64,000 nucleotides of DNA, taken from assembly GCA_019359155.1 (NCBI GenBank), contig JAHHHV010000084.1:1-64000 (forward strand), given 5' to 3'. Position numbers and translations under genes: made by a program. The stretch is from Pegethrix bostrychoides GSE-TBD4-15B (GTDB lineage: Bacteria > Cyanobacteriota > Cyanobacteriia > Elainellales > Elainellaceae). Below the pieces are notes generated by a model that ran no database searches, was not told the DNA's origin, and saw only the letters and a program-made list of their open reading frames with translations. This document shows positions 25,476-34,420 of this stretch, piece after piece. Numbering within the stretch: position 1 is the first letter of the stretch; each line of letters begins with the position of its first letter.

Positions 25476-26327
25476 ATGAGTTCCTTACCAAACTCAGAGA
25501 TCTCTGAGATCTCCAAGAAGCAGGTTTTAGAGCAAGAGCGCGTTGAGATCTTGCAGCAGCTTGAAGACTGGCTAGATCTACCCATGCTGCTGTTGAGTTT
25601 CGTCTGGCTGGCGCTGTTTGTAGTCGAGCTTACCTGGGGGCTGACACCCGTTTTAGACGGGCTGAGCGCCGCGATTTGGATCTTGTTTGTCCTAGAGTTT
25701 GGCGTAAAGCTGCTGATCGCGCCTCGCAGGCTCACCTATCTCAAGACCCACTGGCTGACGGCTGTTTCGCTGCTGCTGCCAGCTTTTAGAACGCTGCGAG
25801 TCGTGAGGCTGCTGCGGGTGCTGCAAACAACTAGAGCCATGCGCGGCTTGCAGCTCTTGCGGGTGCTGACCCGTACCAACCGCAGTATGCGGCTGCTGAG
25901 CGCTAATTTCACGCGGCGGGGTTTTGGCTATGTGATGCTGCTGAGCGGAATGATAACGGTCGCGGGTGCGGCTGGTATGTATGCCTTTGAGCTAGATGCG
26001 CCTGATGCGCCTGGGTTTGAGAGCTACGGCGCGGCGCTCTGGTGGACGGCCATGCTGATGACCACCATGGGTTCAGAATATTTTCCGCAGACTGCCGAAG
26101 GTCGCATTCTCTGTGTGCTGCTAGCACTCTATGCCTTTGCAGTATTTGGATATGTGACGGCAACGCTGGCGACGTTTTTTATTGGCCAAGATGCAGATGA
26201 TGACGCCACCGAAATTGCTGGCGAACGTTCAATCAATGCCCTGCATACTGAAATTGCTGCCCTGCGCGCCGAGATCCGAGCGCTCTACCCAAAAGATCCG
26301 CCGCAGTTAAAAAATCCAGACTTTTGA
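25476..26327 (+). CDS. Voltage-sensor ion channel with atypical selectivity filter
   Basis: 283 aa, six membrane helices. S4 is highly basic: RTLRVVRLLRVLQTTRAMRG and LLRVLTRTNRSMR (about 108-140). The pore loop between S5 and S6 reads TTMGSEYFP (T196 to P204) instead of the K+-channel TVGYGD, so potassium selectivity is doubtful; a broader cation channel is possible. S6 is ILCVLLALYAFAVFGYVTAT. A C-terminal coiled coil (SINALHTEIAALRAEIRALY) probably holds the tetramer together. It follows DUF389 by 17 nt. I recall similar proteins in other cyanobacteria annotated simply as ion transporters. Confidence 0.85.
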   Translation: MSSLPNSEISEISKKQVLEQERVEILQQLEDWLDLPMLLLSFVWLALFVVELTWGLTPVLDGLSAAIWILFVLEFGVKLLIAPRRLTYLKTHWLTAVSLLLPAFRTLRVVRLLRVLQTTRAMRGLQLLRVLTRTNRSMRLLSANFTRRGFGYVMLLSGMITVAGAAGMYAFELDAPDAPGFESYGAALWWTAMLMTTMGSEYFPQTAEGRILCVLLALYAFAVFGYVTATLATFFIGQDADDDATEIAGERSINALHTEIAALRAEIRALYPKDPPQLKNPDF

Positions 26328-26353
26328 TAGAGATTTGTTAATCTGTCTTCAGA

Positions 26354-26359
26354 TATAAT
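26354..26359 (+). promoter_or_regulatory. -10 box candidate for mscS
   Basis: TATAAT, 40 nt before the GTG start at 26400 in the 72-nt gap after the channel gene. A -35-like TTGTTA is only 13 nt upstream, so the promoter is weakly supported. Confidence 0.4.
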
Positions 26360-26399
26360 TCTAGCGAAACTTTAGAGACGCACTCGTTAAAAACGCACT

Positions 26400-27419
26400 G
26401 TGAATACAGAAATATCCACCGTCTGGGACAAAATTCAGATGATGGCCAACGACTTTATAATTTTGTTGCCTAATATTGTGCTGGCGCTAATTGTCTTTGC
26501 TGTCTTCTTTTTCACAGCCCGCACGATCAAACGAGTCGTCAGACGTTTAACCCGCTCTCGCCGCCAAGCCCGTAACTTAGGCATGGTGCTGGGGCGACTG
26601 GCACAGGGAGCAACCGTGCTGGCGGGGCTGTTTATCGCGCTATCCATCGTCATTCCGTCGCTCAAAGCCAATGATTTGGTGCAGCTTCTAGGAATCAGCG
26701 GCGTAGCGATCGGATTTGCGTTCCGAGATATTCTCCAGAATTTTCTGGCAGGTATTCTAATTTTATTGACTGAACCATTTCAAATCGACGATCAGATTGT
26801 ATTTAAAGATTTTGAAGGAACTGTTGAGCAAATTCAAACCAGAGCCACAACGATTAGAACCTATGACGGGCGGCGGATCGTCATTCCAAACTCTGAGCTA
26901 TTCACCAACTCAGTGACGGTCAATACGGCCTTCGAGAACCGCCGCCTGGAGTACGACGTTGGCATCGGCTACGGCGATGATATTGAAACCGCCAGACAGC
27001 TCATTTTAGAAGCTGTTTATGAGACAGAAGGCGTGCTAGAGCATCCCGCAGCGGATGCCATTGTGGTAGAGCTAGCGGGCAGCAGCGTCAATATTCGCGC
27101 TCGCTGGTGGGTCGAACCGCCGCGCCGCGCTGACGTTTTGGACTTGCAGGATCGGGTGCTAACCAATATCAAAAACAAGCTCACCGCTAGCGGCATCGAT
27201 CTACCCTTCCCAACTCAGCAAATCTTGTTGCATGATCAGACCGAAGCCACAGACGGCGACCGCGCTCGGCAGCGGGAAGGCTGGCCTGCGGGTCAAGGCG
27301 AAATTCCCAGGCCGCGCAGCGTTGCCCATGCGCTGCGACATCTAGCGGAGCAGACCGGGAGAGCCGGAGCAGAGAACGGCGCAGACGCAGAGAAAACCGT
27401 GGCGCAGCAGGACGCATAA
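26400..27419 (+). CDS. Small-conductance mechanosensitive channel (MscS family)
   Basis: 339 aa. Three N-terminal membrane helices end in the TM3 pore segment VQLLGISGVAIGFAFRDILQ followed by NFLAGILILLTEPFQIDDQI, the classic MscS core. The soluble beta domain (VEQIQTRATTIRTYDGRRIV, then IPNSELFTNSVTVN) and an alpha/beta domain follow. The last 55 residues are a charged, probably disordered tail that is not part of the usual MscS. It opens under membrane tension to release osmolytes. GTG start at 26400; ATG at 26439 is an alternative. DUF2254 follows after 7 nt. Confidence 0.92.
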   Translation: MNTEISTVWDKIQMMANDFIILLPNIVLALIVFAVFFFTARTIKRVVRRLTRSRRQARNLGMVLGRLAQGATVLAGLFIALSIVIPSLKANDLVQLLGISGVAIGFAFRDILQNFLAGILILLTEPFQIDDQIVFKDFEGTVEQIQTRATTIRTYDGRRIVIPNSELFTNSVTVNTAFENRRLEYDVGIGYGDDIETARQLILEAVYETEGVLEHPAADAIVVELAGSSVNIRARWWVEPPRRADVLDLQDRVLTNIKNKLTASGIDLPFPTQQILLHDQTEATDGDRARQREGWPAGQGEIPRPRSVAHALRHLAEQTGRAGAENGADAEKTVAQQDA

Positions 27420-27426
27420 ACGTTAC

Positions 27427-28770
27427 ATGAACTATATCCGGTTTAGCAAATTTTGGGACTCGCTGAATTCTAGCTTTTGGTTTGTGCCCACGCTGATGGT
27501 AGCGCTGTCGATTGCCCTTTCGTTTATTACCATTGGGATTGACCAAAGCCGCGAAACCGATTTGATTGGCAACATTGGCTGGGCCTATGCGCTAGGGCCA
27601 AACGGTTCACGCGCCATTCTCTCAGCGATTGCTGGCTCGATGGTGAGTGTGGCCACTACCGCATTCTCAATTACGATTGTGGCGCTTCAGCTCGCCTCTT
27701 CTCAGTTTGGGCCACGTCTGCTGCGTAATTTTATGCAGGATACTGGCAATCAAGTAGTGCTGGGCACATTCATCTCCACGTTTGTCTATAGCCTGATGGT
27801 GCTGCGAACGATTAACGGGGTCGATGAGAACGAGTTTGTGCCGCATTTGGCCGTCACCTGCGGGATGGGTTTAGCAATTGCCAGCATTGGCGTATTGATC
27901 TACTTTATTCATCACTCTGCCTCTTCGATTCAGGTTGACCAGGTGATTCATCGAGTTGGATGTGACTTAAATGCAACCATTGAGCAGATCTTTCCAGAAC
28001 AGATTGGGCGATCTGCTTCTAGGCAGCGGCAAAATGCAGGCTCAGCCGATATTCCCACCGATTTTGATCAGGCCGCTGAGACGGTGAGAGCGGCAGATGG
28101 CGGCTATGTTCAGGCCGTTGATCATGACCAGATCATGACGCTGGCTATCGAGCATGATCTGCTGCTACGGGTCAACCAGCGGCCTGGTCGCTTTGTGGTC
28201 AAAGGCAGTGCCCTAGTGCAGGTTTTTCCGGGCGAGAAGCTGACCAAACATCTGGCAGCCCAAATCAACACGGCCTTTGTCTATGGCTCGCAGCGCACCG
28301 AGCAGCAGGATGTCGAGTTTTCGATTGATCAGCTGGTGGAGATTGCGGCTCGCGCCCTCTCACCGGGCGTGAACGATCCGTTTACGGCAGTTCGCTGTAT
28401 TGATCAGCTCAGCGCTGCCCTCTGCCGCTTGGCGCAGCGCGATATGCCCTCGCCCTACCGCTACGACGACCAGAACCAGCTGCGGGTGATTGCTGAGCCG
28501 ACCAGCTTTGGCGATGTGGTCGATGCCGCTTTCAACCAAATCCGTCAGTATGGGCAGTCTAGCGTGGCAGTAACGATGCGGCTCCTGGAGGCGATTGCGA
28601 CGATTGCCACCTTTACTCACCGTCCCGGCGACAGAATAGCGCTCCAGCGACAGGCCGAAATGGTGATGCGCGGCAGTGAGCAGGGCATTTCAGAAGAATT
28701 AGACCGCCAGGACATTAAAGAGCGCTATCTACATGCGGTGAACTTGCTGGAGCATGAGCTAGCGCATTAA
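27427..28770 (+). CDS. DUF2254 membrane protein
   Basis: 447 aa. Four membrane helices in the first 165 residues (SFWFVPTLMVALSIALSFIT; MVSVATTAFSITIVALQLAS; NQVVLGTFISTFVYSLMVLR; LAVTCGMGLAIASIGVLIYF), then a soluble domain of about 280 residues. Hallmarks are SSQFGPRLLRNFMQD and RALSPGVNDPFTAVRCIDQL, both standard for DUF2254. The function of the family is unknown. It starts 7 nt after mscS, so it is in the same transcript and may modulate ion flow or membrane stress. A 10-nt duplication (AGCGCATTAA) spans its stop codon. Confidence 0.87.
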   Translation: MNYIRFSKFWDSLNSSFWFVPTLMVALSIALSFITIGIDQSRETDLIGNIGWAYALGPNGSRAILSAIAGSMVSVATTAFSITIVALQLASSQFGPRLLRNFMQDTGNQVVLGTFISTFVYSLMVLRTINGVDENEFVPHLAVTCGMGLAIASIGVLIYFIHHSASSIQVDQVIHRVGCDLNATIEQIFPEQIGRSASRQRQNAGSADIPTDFDQAAETVRAADGGYVQAVDHDQIMTLAIEHDLLLRVNQRPGRFVVKGSALVQVFPGEKLTKHLAAQINTAFVYGSQRTEQQDVEFSIDQLVEIAARALSPGVNDPFTAVRCIDQLSAALCRLAQRDMPSPYRYDDQNQLRVIAEPTSFGDVVDAAFNQIRQYGQSSVAVTMRLLEAIATIATFTHRPGDRIALQRQAEMVMRGSEQGISEELDRQDIKERYLHAVNLLEHELAH

Positions 28771-28780
28771 AGCGCATTAA
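28761..28780 (+). repeat. 10-nt tandem duplication over the DUF2254 stop codon
   Basis: AGCGCATTAA at 28761-28770 and 28771-28780; the first copy holds the TAA stop. Confidence 0.9.
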
Positions 28781-28971
28781 TAAAGTCAGCGCTAGATTTT
28801 GCTGCTCATTGATAGGCAACGGCCTAAGCTACAGCTTAGCTTCCGTAGAATTACAGTTGGCAGATGTTAGATGCGCCTCAGAGAATGCACGCAACAGGTT
28901 TCTCACGGCTGGCCTGCTCGCTTTGGGTAAAGTTCCGACTGAATTGACTCCTCCTTACGAGAGGGTTGCTG

Positions 28972-30006
28972 ATGAAAATTCTATTGATTGAAGACGACCT
29001 GCCGACCCGTGAACTGCTCTCAACGATGCTCTCGCAGCATCGCTATGCGGTGGATCCTGTGGAAGATGGGGCAGTTGGGCTAGAGTTAGCGACTCGGTGG
29101 CCCTACGATCTGATCATGCTAGATCTCTTGCTGCCGACGCTCAGCGGCCTTCAGCTCTGCCGCCAGCTTCGAGTCACAGGCTGCCAAACTCCAATTTTGA
29201 TGCTGACGACCCAAGACGCTAACCAAGACGTAATTGCCGGACTCGACGCTGGAGCCGACGACTATTTGGTCAAGTCCTGCGCCTCTGATCAGCTGCTCGC
29301 TCGCGTCCGGGCGCTGCTGAGGCGCGGTTTGGCCTCATCGTCACCGCTGCTCTGCTGGGGCTTGCTCTGCCTTGATCCAGCTCAGGTGCGGGTCACTTAC
29401 GATCAGCGAGAAATTGTTTTGCGACCCAAAGAGTACAGCCTGCTAGAGCTATTTTTGCGGCATCCGCAGCGGCTGCTCAACCGCAGTGCGATTATTGATC
29501 ACCTCTGGTCAATGGAGGAGCCGCCAGTCGAAGCTTCAGTGACGAATCTGGTCAAAGACCTGCGCCAGCGCCTGAAAGCTGCTGGTGTCAGTGACCTGAT
29601 TGAAACAGTCTACGGCTTAGGCTATCGCTTAAAAGCGGTTCCAGCAGGTTCAGCGGCGGCGAGTTCAGCTTGGGCAACCCAAGCTGCCCCGGAGCGCAAC
29701 ATCGCACTTCAGCAGGTGACAGAGCGGTTTCAGATTTCTCTGGAGCAGCGGATTGCTCAGCTAGAGTCGGCAGTGCAGTCGCTTCAGGCTGGAGAGCTGA
29801 GCGCTCAGCAGGGAGAGGCTGCCCGCACCGAAGCCCACAAGCTGGCGGGCAGCTTGGGCACGTTTGGCTATTTGCAAGCCTCCAAAGCGGCGCAGGCGAT
29901 TGAACAGCTTCTTGACTCAAAAGTCAGCCAAGAGCTACAGCTAGCTGCTCAGATGACGCAGCTTCTGGCGGCGTTGAAGCAAGATCTAGCGTCATCTGCT
30001 GTCTGA
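28972..30006 (+). CDS. OmpR-type response regulator fused to an HPt domain
   Basis: 344 aa from ATG 28972 (GAGGG about 11 nt upstream; the TTG at 28966 is less likely). Receiver domain 1-120: acidic pair in LLIEDD, phospho-acceptor D51 (LIMLDLLLP), Lys in YLVKSC. Winged-helix DNA-binding domain about 125-225 (RPKEYSLLELFLRHPQRLLN, ending ETVYGLGYRLKAV). A linker leads to a C-terminal HPt-like domain (about 245-340) with phospho-His candidate H289 in ARTEAHKLAGSLGTFGY. REC, DNA-binding and HPt in one chain suggests a regulator that also relays phosphate. It lies 144 nt upstream of a large histidine kinase. Confidence 0.88.
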   Translation: MKILLIEDDLPTRELLSTMLSQHRYAVDPVEDGAVGLELATRWPYDLIMLDLLLPTLSGLQLCRQLRVTGCQTPILMLTTQDANQDVIAGLDAGADDYLVKSCASDQLLARVRALLRRGLASSSPLLCWGLLCLDPAQVRVTYDQREIVLRPKEYSLLELFLRHPQRLLNRSAIIDHLWSMEEPPVEASVTNLVKDLRQRLKAAGVSDLIETVYGLGYRLKAVPAGSAAASSAWATQAAPERNIALQQVTERFQISLEQRIAQLESAVQSLQAGELSAQQGEAARTEAHKLAGSLGTFGYLQASKAAQAIEQLLDSKVSQELQLAAQMTQLLAALKQDLASSAV

Positions 30007-30052
30007 CAATCCTAGCGTCATCTCCAGCCTTGTCATCCAGGAAGCTCGCCGC

Positions 30053-30096
30053 TAGAGCGCAGTTGCTTAGAGCGCAGTTGCCTAGAGCACAGATGG
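30053..30096 (+). repeat. 15-nt tandem repeat, about 3 copies
   Basis: TAGAGCGCAGTTGCT, TAGAGCGCAGTTGCC, then a diverged TAGAGCACAGATGG; intergenic between the REC-HPt regulator and the kinase. Confidence 0.85.
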
Positions 30097-30150
30097 TTTA
30101 TTCTGAGCTGAGATGTTCTTTGCGCGCAGCAGCTTGATTCAGCCCCTTCT

Positions 30151-33100
30151 ATGCCAATCCCTCAACCTGCTTATCGGTTTCCCAGCCTGTTCAGGAACCT
30201 GCCGCTGCGCTGGGCGTTAACTGCACCCTTTCTGCTGGCTACAGTTGGGGCTGTGGCACTGGTTGGCTATTGGTCTGATCAAAACAGCCAGAAGGCTGTG
30301 GCAGTTCTGGGGCGGCAGCTAGTTGCAGAAACCAATCAGCGAGTGATTCAGGAACTCAAGACCTATTTGCAGCCGCCGTTGTTGATCAATCGGCTGAATG
30401 TCGATGCCGTGCATCGAGGACAGCTTGATCCTGAAAACATTGCCAGCTTAGAGAGGGCGCTGTTTGATCGTCTACAGCAGTTCGACCAGGTTTCGGCAGT
30501 CTTGTTCGCCAGCGCTCAGGGGCAGTTGAGAATTGTGGAACGCTTGCCAAAGCTGTTGCCAAAGCTGTATGTAGCCGCAGCCGATCCGCCGCGTTTCGAT
30601 CAGATCTCTATCTATCCGCTAGATAGCCGGGGCAACCGGGGAAAGCTCCTTAAGACGAAGCACGGGCTAGATGTGCGGCGCGATCGCCCCTGGTATCAGC
30701 GGGCAGCGGCGACAGGTCAGCTGGGATGGAACCCAATTTCTCAGTATGGCACTTTTCCAACGCTGACCTTGAACGCTTCGCAACCCGTTTATGCTGCGGA
30801 CAGCAAGCGGCTATTGGGCGTGTTTTCTGTACATATCCAGCTGGACTATTTGAGCCAGTTTCTGCATGATTTACAGATCAGCCGCGCCGGACAGGTGCTA
30901 ATTCTCGATCAAGCAGGCGCTCTGATTGCTAGCTCGACCCAAGAGTTGCCCTATCGGTTTAGCCCTGGCACAAAGTTGAACGAGTTTAAGCAACTCCAGC
31001 TAGAGCACAGCCAAAATGATCTAAATCGTTCACTCGGTGTTTACTTGAACCGTCATCCTGACTTGTTACAAGCTGTAGCCCAGCCTTCAGAGTTTAGTTT
31101 TCGCCACGGTCAGCAGCACTCTGTCCAAATCACGCCATTTCGAGATCCGCAGGGTCTAGACTGGCGCATTGTCACGATCATTCCTGACTCCTATTTTACG
31201 GGTGCGATCGAGGCGCAGAGGCATCAAACTCTGCTGCTGAGCCTGCTGACGCTGGCCATAGCGGTTGGGCTAGGGCTACTGGCCACCGAACGGCTCATGG
31301 CTCGCTTCAGGCAGCTGAGTCAGGCCAGCCGCGAGCTAGCAGCTGGCCATCTCGATCGGCGGCTGCCAACCGACAGCCCGATCTCTGAGCTGAGCAGTCT
31401 GGCTGAGGTCTTCAACCAGATGGCAGACCAGATGCAGCAGTCTTTTGGGCAGATCACAACTGCCCTGCAAACCTCGCAGGAGAAGTTTGAGACGATCTTT
31501 CGCACCAGCCCGGATCCAATCGCGATCGCCAGCCTCGCCGAGGGTCGGTTTATTGAGGTGAATGACAGCCTGATTCAGTTTTTTGGCTACCGCCGCGAGG
31601 AGATGATTGGCCGCACGGCGCTCGAACTCAATCTCTGGAGCGATCTCGATCAGCGCCATCAGTATCGCAGCCTGCTGCAAATGCAGGGGAGCCTGCGGAA
31701 TCTGGAGGTACAGATGCGGGTTCGATCTGGCGAGTTTAAAACCTGTCTGCTCTCGACTGAAGTTCGCAGCTTAGAAGGGCAAGACTGCCTGATTGTGATC
31801 CAGCGGGATATTACCGAGCGCAAAGCAACCGAGCTGGCGTTGCAGCAGAGTGAAGCCAGCTATCGTGCCATTGTCGAAGATCAAACAGAGCTTATTTGCT
31901 ATTTACTCCCGGACTCAACGCTGATATTTGTGAATGATGCTTACTGTAAGTATTTTGATATACAGCGAGAATCTGTCATGGGTCAGAAATATAGCCAGCG
32001 AATCCATCCAGAAGATCAGGCGAGAGTGGCTGAGCGGATTGAGTCTATGAACGTCACCCAGCCGATGGTGATGATCGAAAATCGCGTGGTTGTCGAGGGG
32101 GCAGTGCGCTGGACGCAGTGGATTAATCGGCTGTTGTTTGACGCATCGGGAACCGTGACCAAAATTCAGTCAGTTGGCCGGGATATCACCGAGCGTCAGC
32201 AGCTAGAGGCATCGCTGCGCGCCCAGGCAGAAGAAGAGCGGCTGCTGACGATTATTACTCAGAATATCCGTCAGTCTTTGGATCTCAATCAAATTTTGGC
32301 CACGGCGGTCGCTGAAGTACAGCAGAGGCTAAACGCCGATCGCGCCTTAATTTTTCGGCTGAATGCGGGGTTGGCTGAGGTGATCCAGGCGGCAACTGTT
32401 TCAGACTACCCGATACCGGGCCAGATACCGGGCCAGATACCGGGCCAGATACCGGGCCAGATACCGGATCAGATACGCTGGGAAGACCTGCTCTCAAAAG
32501 CGGACGATGCCGACTATCGGCAGGGAAATCCTCGGATCATCTCCGATCTAGCAGATCTGGCCGCAGATGAATGGCCAGCTAATCCGCTAGATCGGGGCGT
32601 GAAATCAAAAGTGATTGCGCCAATTCTCCAGTCCCGCCCTGACTCAGCCGCAGACTTCGCTCCAGTCTGGGGACTACTGGTGGTGCAAGCCTGCGCTGAC
32701 CATCGCCAGTGGCAAGCTTCAGAAGCGCGATGCTTGCAGCAGATCGCCAACCAGCTCGCGATTGCGATTGCCCAGGCCAACCTCTATCAGCAGCTCCAGG
32801 CAGAGCTGGCGACGCACAAACAGACCGAAAAAACCTTGCAGGAGCGCGAGGCCATGCTGCGAGCCATTGGCGACAACCTGCCCAAAGGCTTCATCTATCA
32901 GCGCGTCCATGAACCGGGCAAAGGCTTTTACTATTCCTACGTGAGCGCGGGCATCGAGCGTCTGCTGGGCGTTAAGCCAGAGGCCGTGCTTGAGAATCCG
33001 CAGGTAATCCGCACGGTCGGATTTGCAGAAGAGCTGTCCTTCACCGATCAGCTGGTGCAGCATTCGCTGGAAACCCTGACCCCCATCGAAATTGAGATGC

Positions 33101-34413
33101 GAAACCGCAGGCCCAATGGTGAGGTTCAGTGGTCGTCCTTACGGTCACGCCCGCGCCGACTGGAGGATGGCCGCACGGTTTGGGATGGAGTCGAGGTGGA
33201 TATTACCCGCCTCAAGCAGACAGAAGCCGCGCTGCGAGCCAGCGAAGAGCAGTTCCGTCGCGCCTTTGGGGATGCGCCGATCGGCATCGCGCTGATTGCG
33301 CCCAGCGGCCAGCTGCTTCAGGTCAACCGCTGCTACTGCCAGCTTTTGGGCTACAGCGAAGCCGAGCTGCTGAAGCTGACGTTTCAAGAAACCACGCATC
33401 AAGCCGATTTGAGCGCCGCGCTGGAGGGACTTCAGCAGCTCATCAGCGGCGCAAGACCCACCTTTCAACTCGAAAACCGAGCGATTAGCCGATCGGGTAT
33501 CGCCATTCCGGTGCTGATGCATATCGCTCCGGTTCGCGATGCCGAGGGGCAAATCCTCTACTTTGTCGGACATATTCAAGATATGCGTCAGCAGCTAGAG
33601 GTGGGGCGGATTAAAGACGAGTTTATTTCAGTGGTCAGCCACGAACTCCGCACCCCGCTGACTTCGATTCGCGGGGCGCTAAGTATCTTGGGGACAGGCC
33701 TGTTCCACGACCGACCCGAAAAAGCTCAGCATATGCTGCGAATTGCCATCAGCAACAGCGAGCGGCTGGTGCGGTTAGTGAATGATATTTTGAGTCTAGA
33801 GCGCCTAGAATCAGGCCGAGTCCAGCTGGTAATGCAGAGCTGCGGGGTGAGTGATCTGATGCGGCAGGCGGTAGAGAGCGTCCAGACCATTGCCGATCAG
33901 GCTGCGGTGACGCTGGCGATTAGTCCGCCGATTAGCCCGCCAATTAGCCCGCCGATTAGCCCGCCGGCCGCAGAGCTGCAAGCCGTTCCCGATGCAATCA
34001 TTCAAGCCCTCACCAATTTACTCAGCAACGCCATCAAATTCTCGGCTGCGGGCGATACGGTCTGGCTCAAGGCCGAACGGGGCGACAGCGCCAGGGTCAG
34101 CGCTCTTAGCGCTCTCGGCTCTCGGCCCTATATGCTGATTTCAGTTGCCGATCAGGGGCGCGGCATTCCAGCCGACAAGCTAGAGATCATCTTTGAGAGA
34201 TTTCAGCAGGTCGATCTCTCCGATGCCCATCAAAAAGGCGGAACCGGACTCGGTCTGGCCATTTGCAAAAAAATTGTGCAGCAGCACGGGGGCCAGATCT
34301 GGGCTGAGAGTATTCTCGGAGAGGGAAGTACGTTTTATGTGGCGCTGCCGCTCTCGGGTGCAGAGATCAGCGATCACAAATCAGCGATCATAAATCAGTC
34401 ATTGCCTAAGTAA
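30151..34413 (+). CDS. Multi-sensor histidine kinase (Cache-HAMP-PAS-PAS-GAF-PAS-PAS-HisKA-HATPase)
   Basis: 1420 aa. TM helix about 20-42, a periplasmic double-Cache domain (RDRPWYQRAAATGQLGWNPI) to about 355, second TM about 359-378, HAMP about 378-430, PAS about 445-560 and 570-690, GAF about 702-880, PAS about 903-1015 and 1033-1145. The kinase core has DEFISVVSHELRTPLTSIRG with phospho-His near 1165, then an ATPase domain with NAIKF, DQGRGIP and GTGLGLAI. It probably senses a small periplasmic ligand plus internal cues. Two 12-nt repeat tracts fall in loops: IPGQ units inside the GAF domain and ISPP units between HisKA and the N-box. No receiver is fused; a single-domain receiver gene follows 7 nt later. 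Confidence 0.92.
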   Translation: MPIPQPAYRFPSLFRNLPLRWALTAPFLLATVGAVALVGYWSDQNSQKAVAVLGRQLVAETNQRVIQELKTYLQPPLLINRLNVDAVHRGQLDPENIASLERALFDRLQQFDQVSAVLFASAQGQLRIVERLPKLLPKLYVAAADPPRFDQISIYPLDSRGNRGKLLKTKHGLDVRRDRPWYQRAAATGQLGWNPISQYGTFPTLTLNASQPVYAADSKRLLGVFSVHIQLDYLSQFLHDLQISRAGQVLILDQAGALIASSTQELPYRFSPGTKLNEFKQLQLEHSQNDLNRSLGVYLNRHPDLLQAVAQPSEFSFRHGQQHSVQITPFRDPQGLDWRIVTIIPDSYFTGAIEAQRHQTLLLSLLTLAIAVGLGLLATERLMARFRQLSQASRELAAGHLDRRLPTDSPISELSSLAEVFNQMADQMQQSFGQITTALQTSQEKFETIFRTSPDPIAIASLAEGRFIEVNDSLIQFFGYRREEMIGRTALELNLWSDLDQRHQYRSLLQMQGSLRNLEVQMRVRSGEFKTCLLSTEVRSLEGQDCLIVIQRDITERKATELALQQSEASYRAIVEDQTELICYLLPDSTLIFVNDAYCKYFDIQRESVMGQKYSQRIHPEDQARVAERIESMNVTQPMVMIENRVVVEGAVRWTQWINRLLFDASGTVTKIQSVGRDITERQQLEASLRAQAEEERLLTIITQNIRQSLDLNQILATAVAEVQQRLNADRALIFRLNAGLAEVIQAATVSDYPIPGQIPGQIPGQIPGQIPDQIRWEDLLSKADDADYRQGNPRIISDLADLAADEWPANPLDRGVKSKVIAPILQSRPDSAADFAPVWGLLVVQACADHRQWQASEARCLQQIANQLAIAIAQANLYQQLQAELATHKQTEKTLQEREAMLRAIGDNLPKGFIYQRVHEPGKGFYYSYVSAGIERLLGVKPEAVLENPQVIRTVGFAEELSFTDQLVQHSLETLTPIEIEMRNRRPNGEVQWSSLRSRPRRLEDGRTVWDGVEVDITRLKQTEAALRASEEQFRRAFGDAPIGIALIAPSGQLLQVNRCYCQLLGYSEAELLKLTFQETTHQADLSAALEGLQQLISGARPTFQLENRAISRSGIAIPVLMHIAPVRDAEGQILYFVGHIQDMRQQLEVGRIKDEFISVVSHELRTPLTSIRGALSILGTGLFHDRPEKAQHMLRIAISNSERLVRLVNDILSLERLESGRVQLVMQSCGVSDLMRQAVESVQTIADQAAVTLAISPPISPPISPPISPPAAELQAVPDAIIQALTNLLSNAIKFSAAGDTVWLKAERGDSARVSALSALGSRPYMLISVADQGRGIPADKLEIIFERFQQVDLSDAHQKGGTGLGLAICKKIVQQHGGQIWAESILGEGSTFYVALPLSGAEISDHKSAIINQSLPK
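32413..32472 (+). repeat. 12-nt tandem repeat, 5 copies, in the kinase GAF domain
   Basis: ATACCGGGCCAG four times exactly, then ATACCGGATCAG. In frame; encodes (IPGQ)4-IPDQ in a predicted loop. Confidence 0.97.
33919..33966 (+). repeat. 12-nt tandem repeat, 4 copies, between HisKA and HATPase
   Basis: ATTAGTCCGCCG, ATTAGCCCGCCA, ATTAGCCCGCCG, ATTAGCCCGCCG; encodes (ISPP)4. Confidence 0.97.
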
Positions 34414-34420
34414 TAAACCG

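Noticed and set aside
32413-32472. Repeat tract considered as a CRISPR-like array
   Set aside because: The units are directly adjacent without spacers and stay in frame in a kinase gene.
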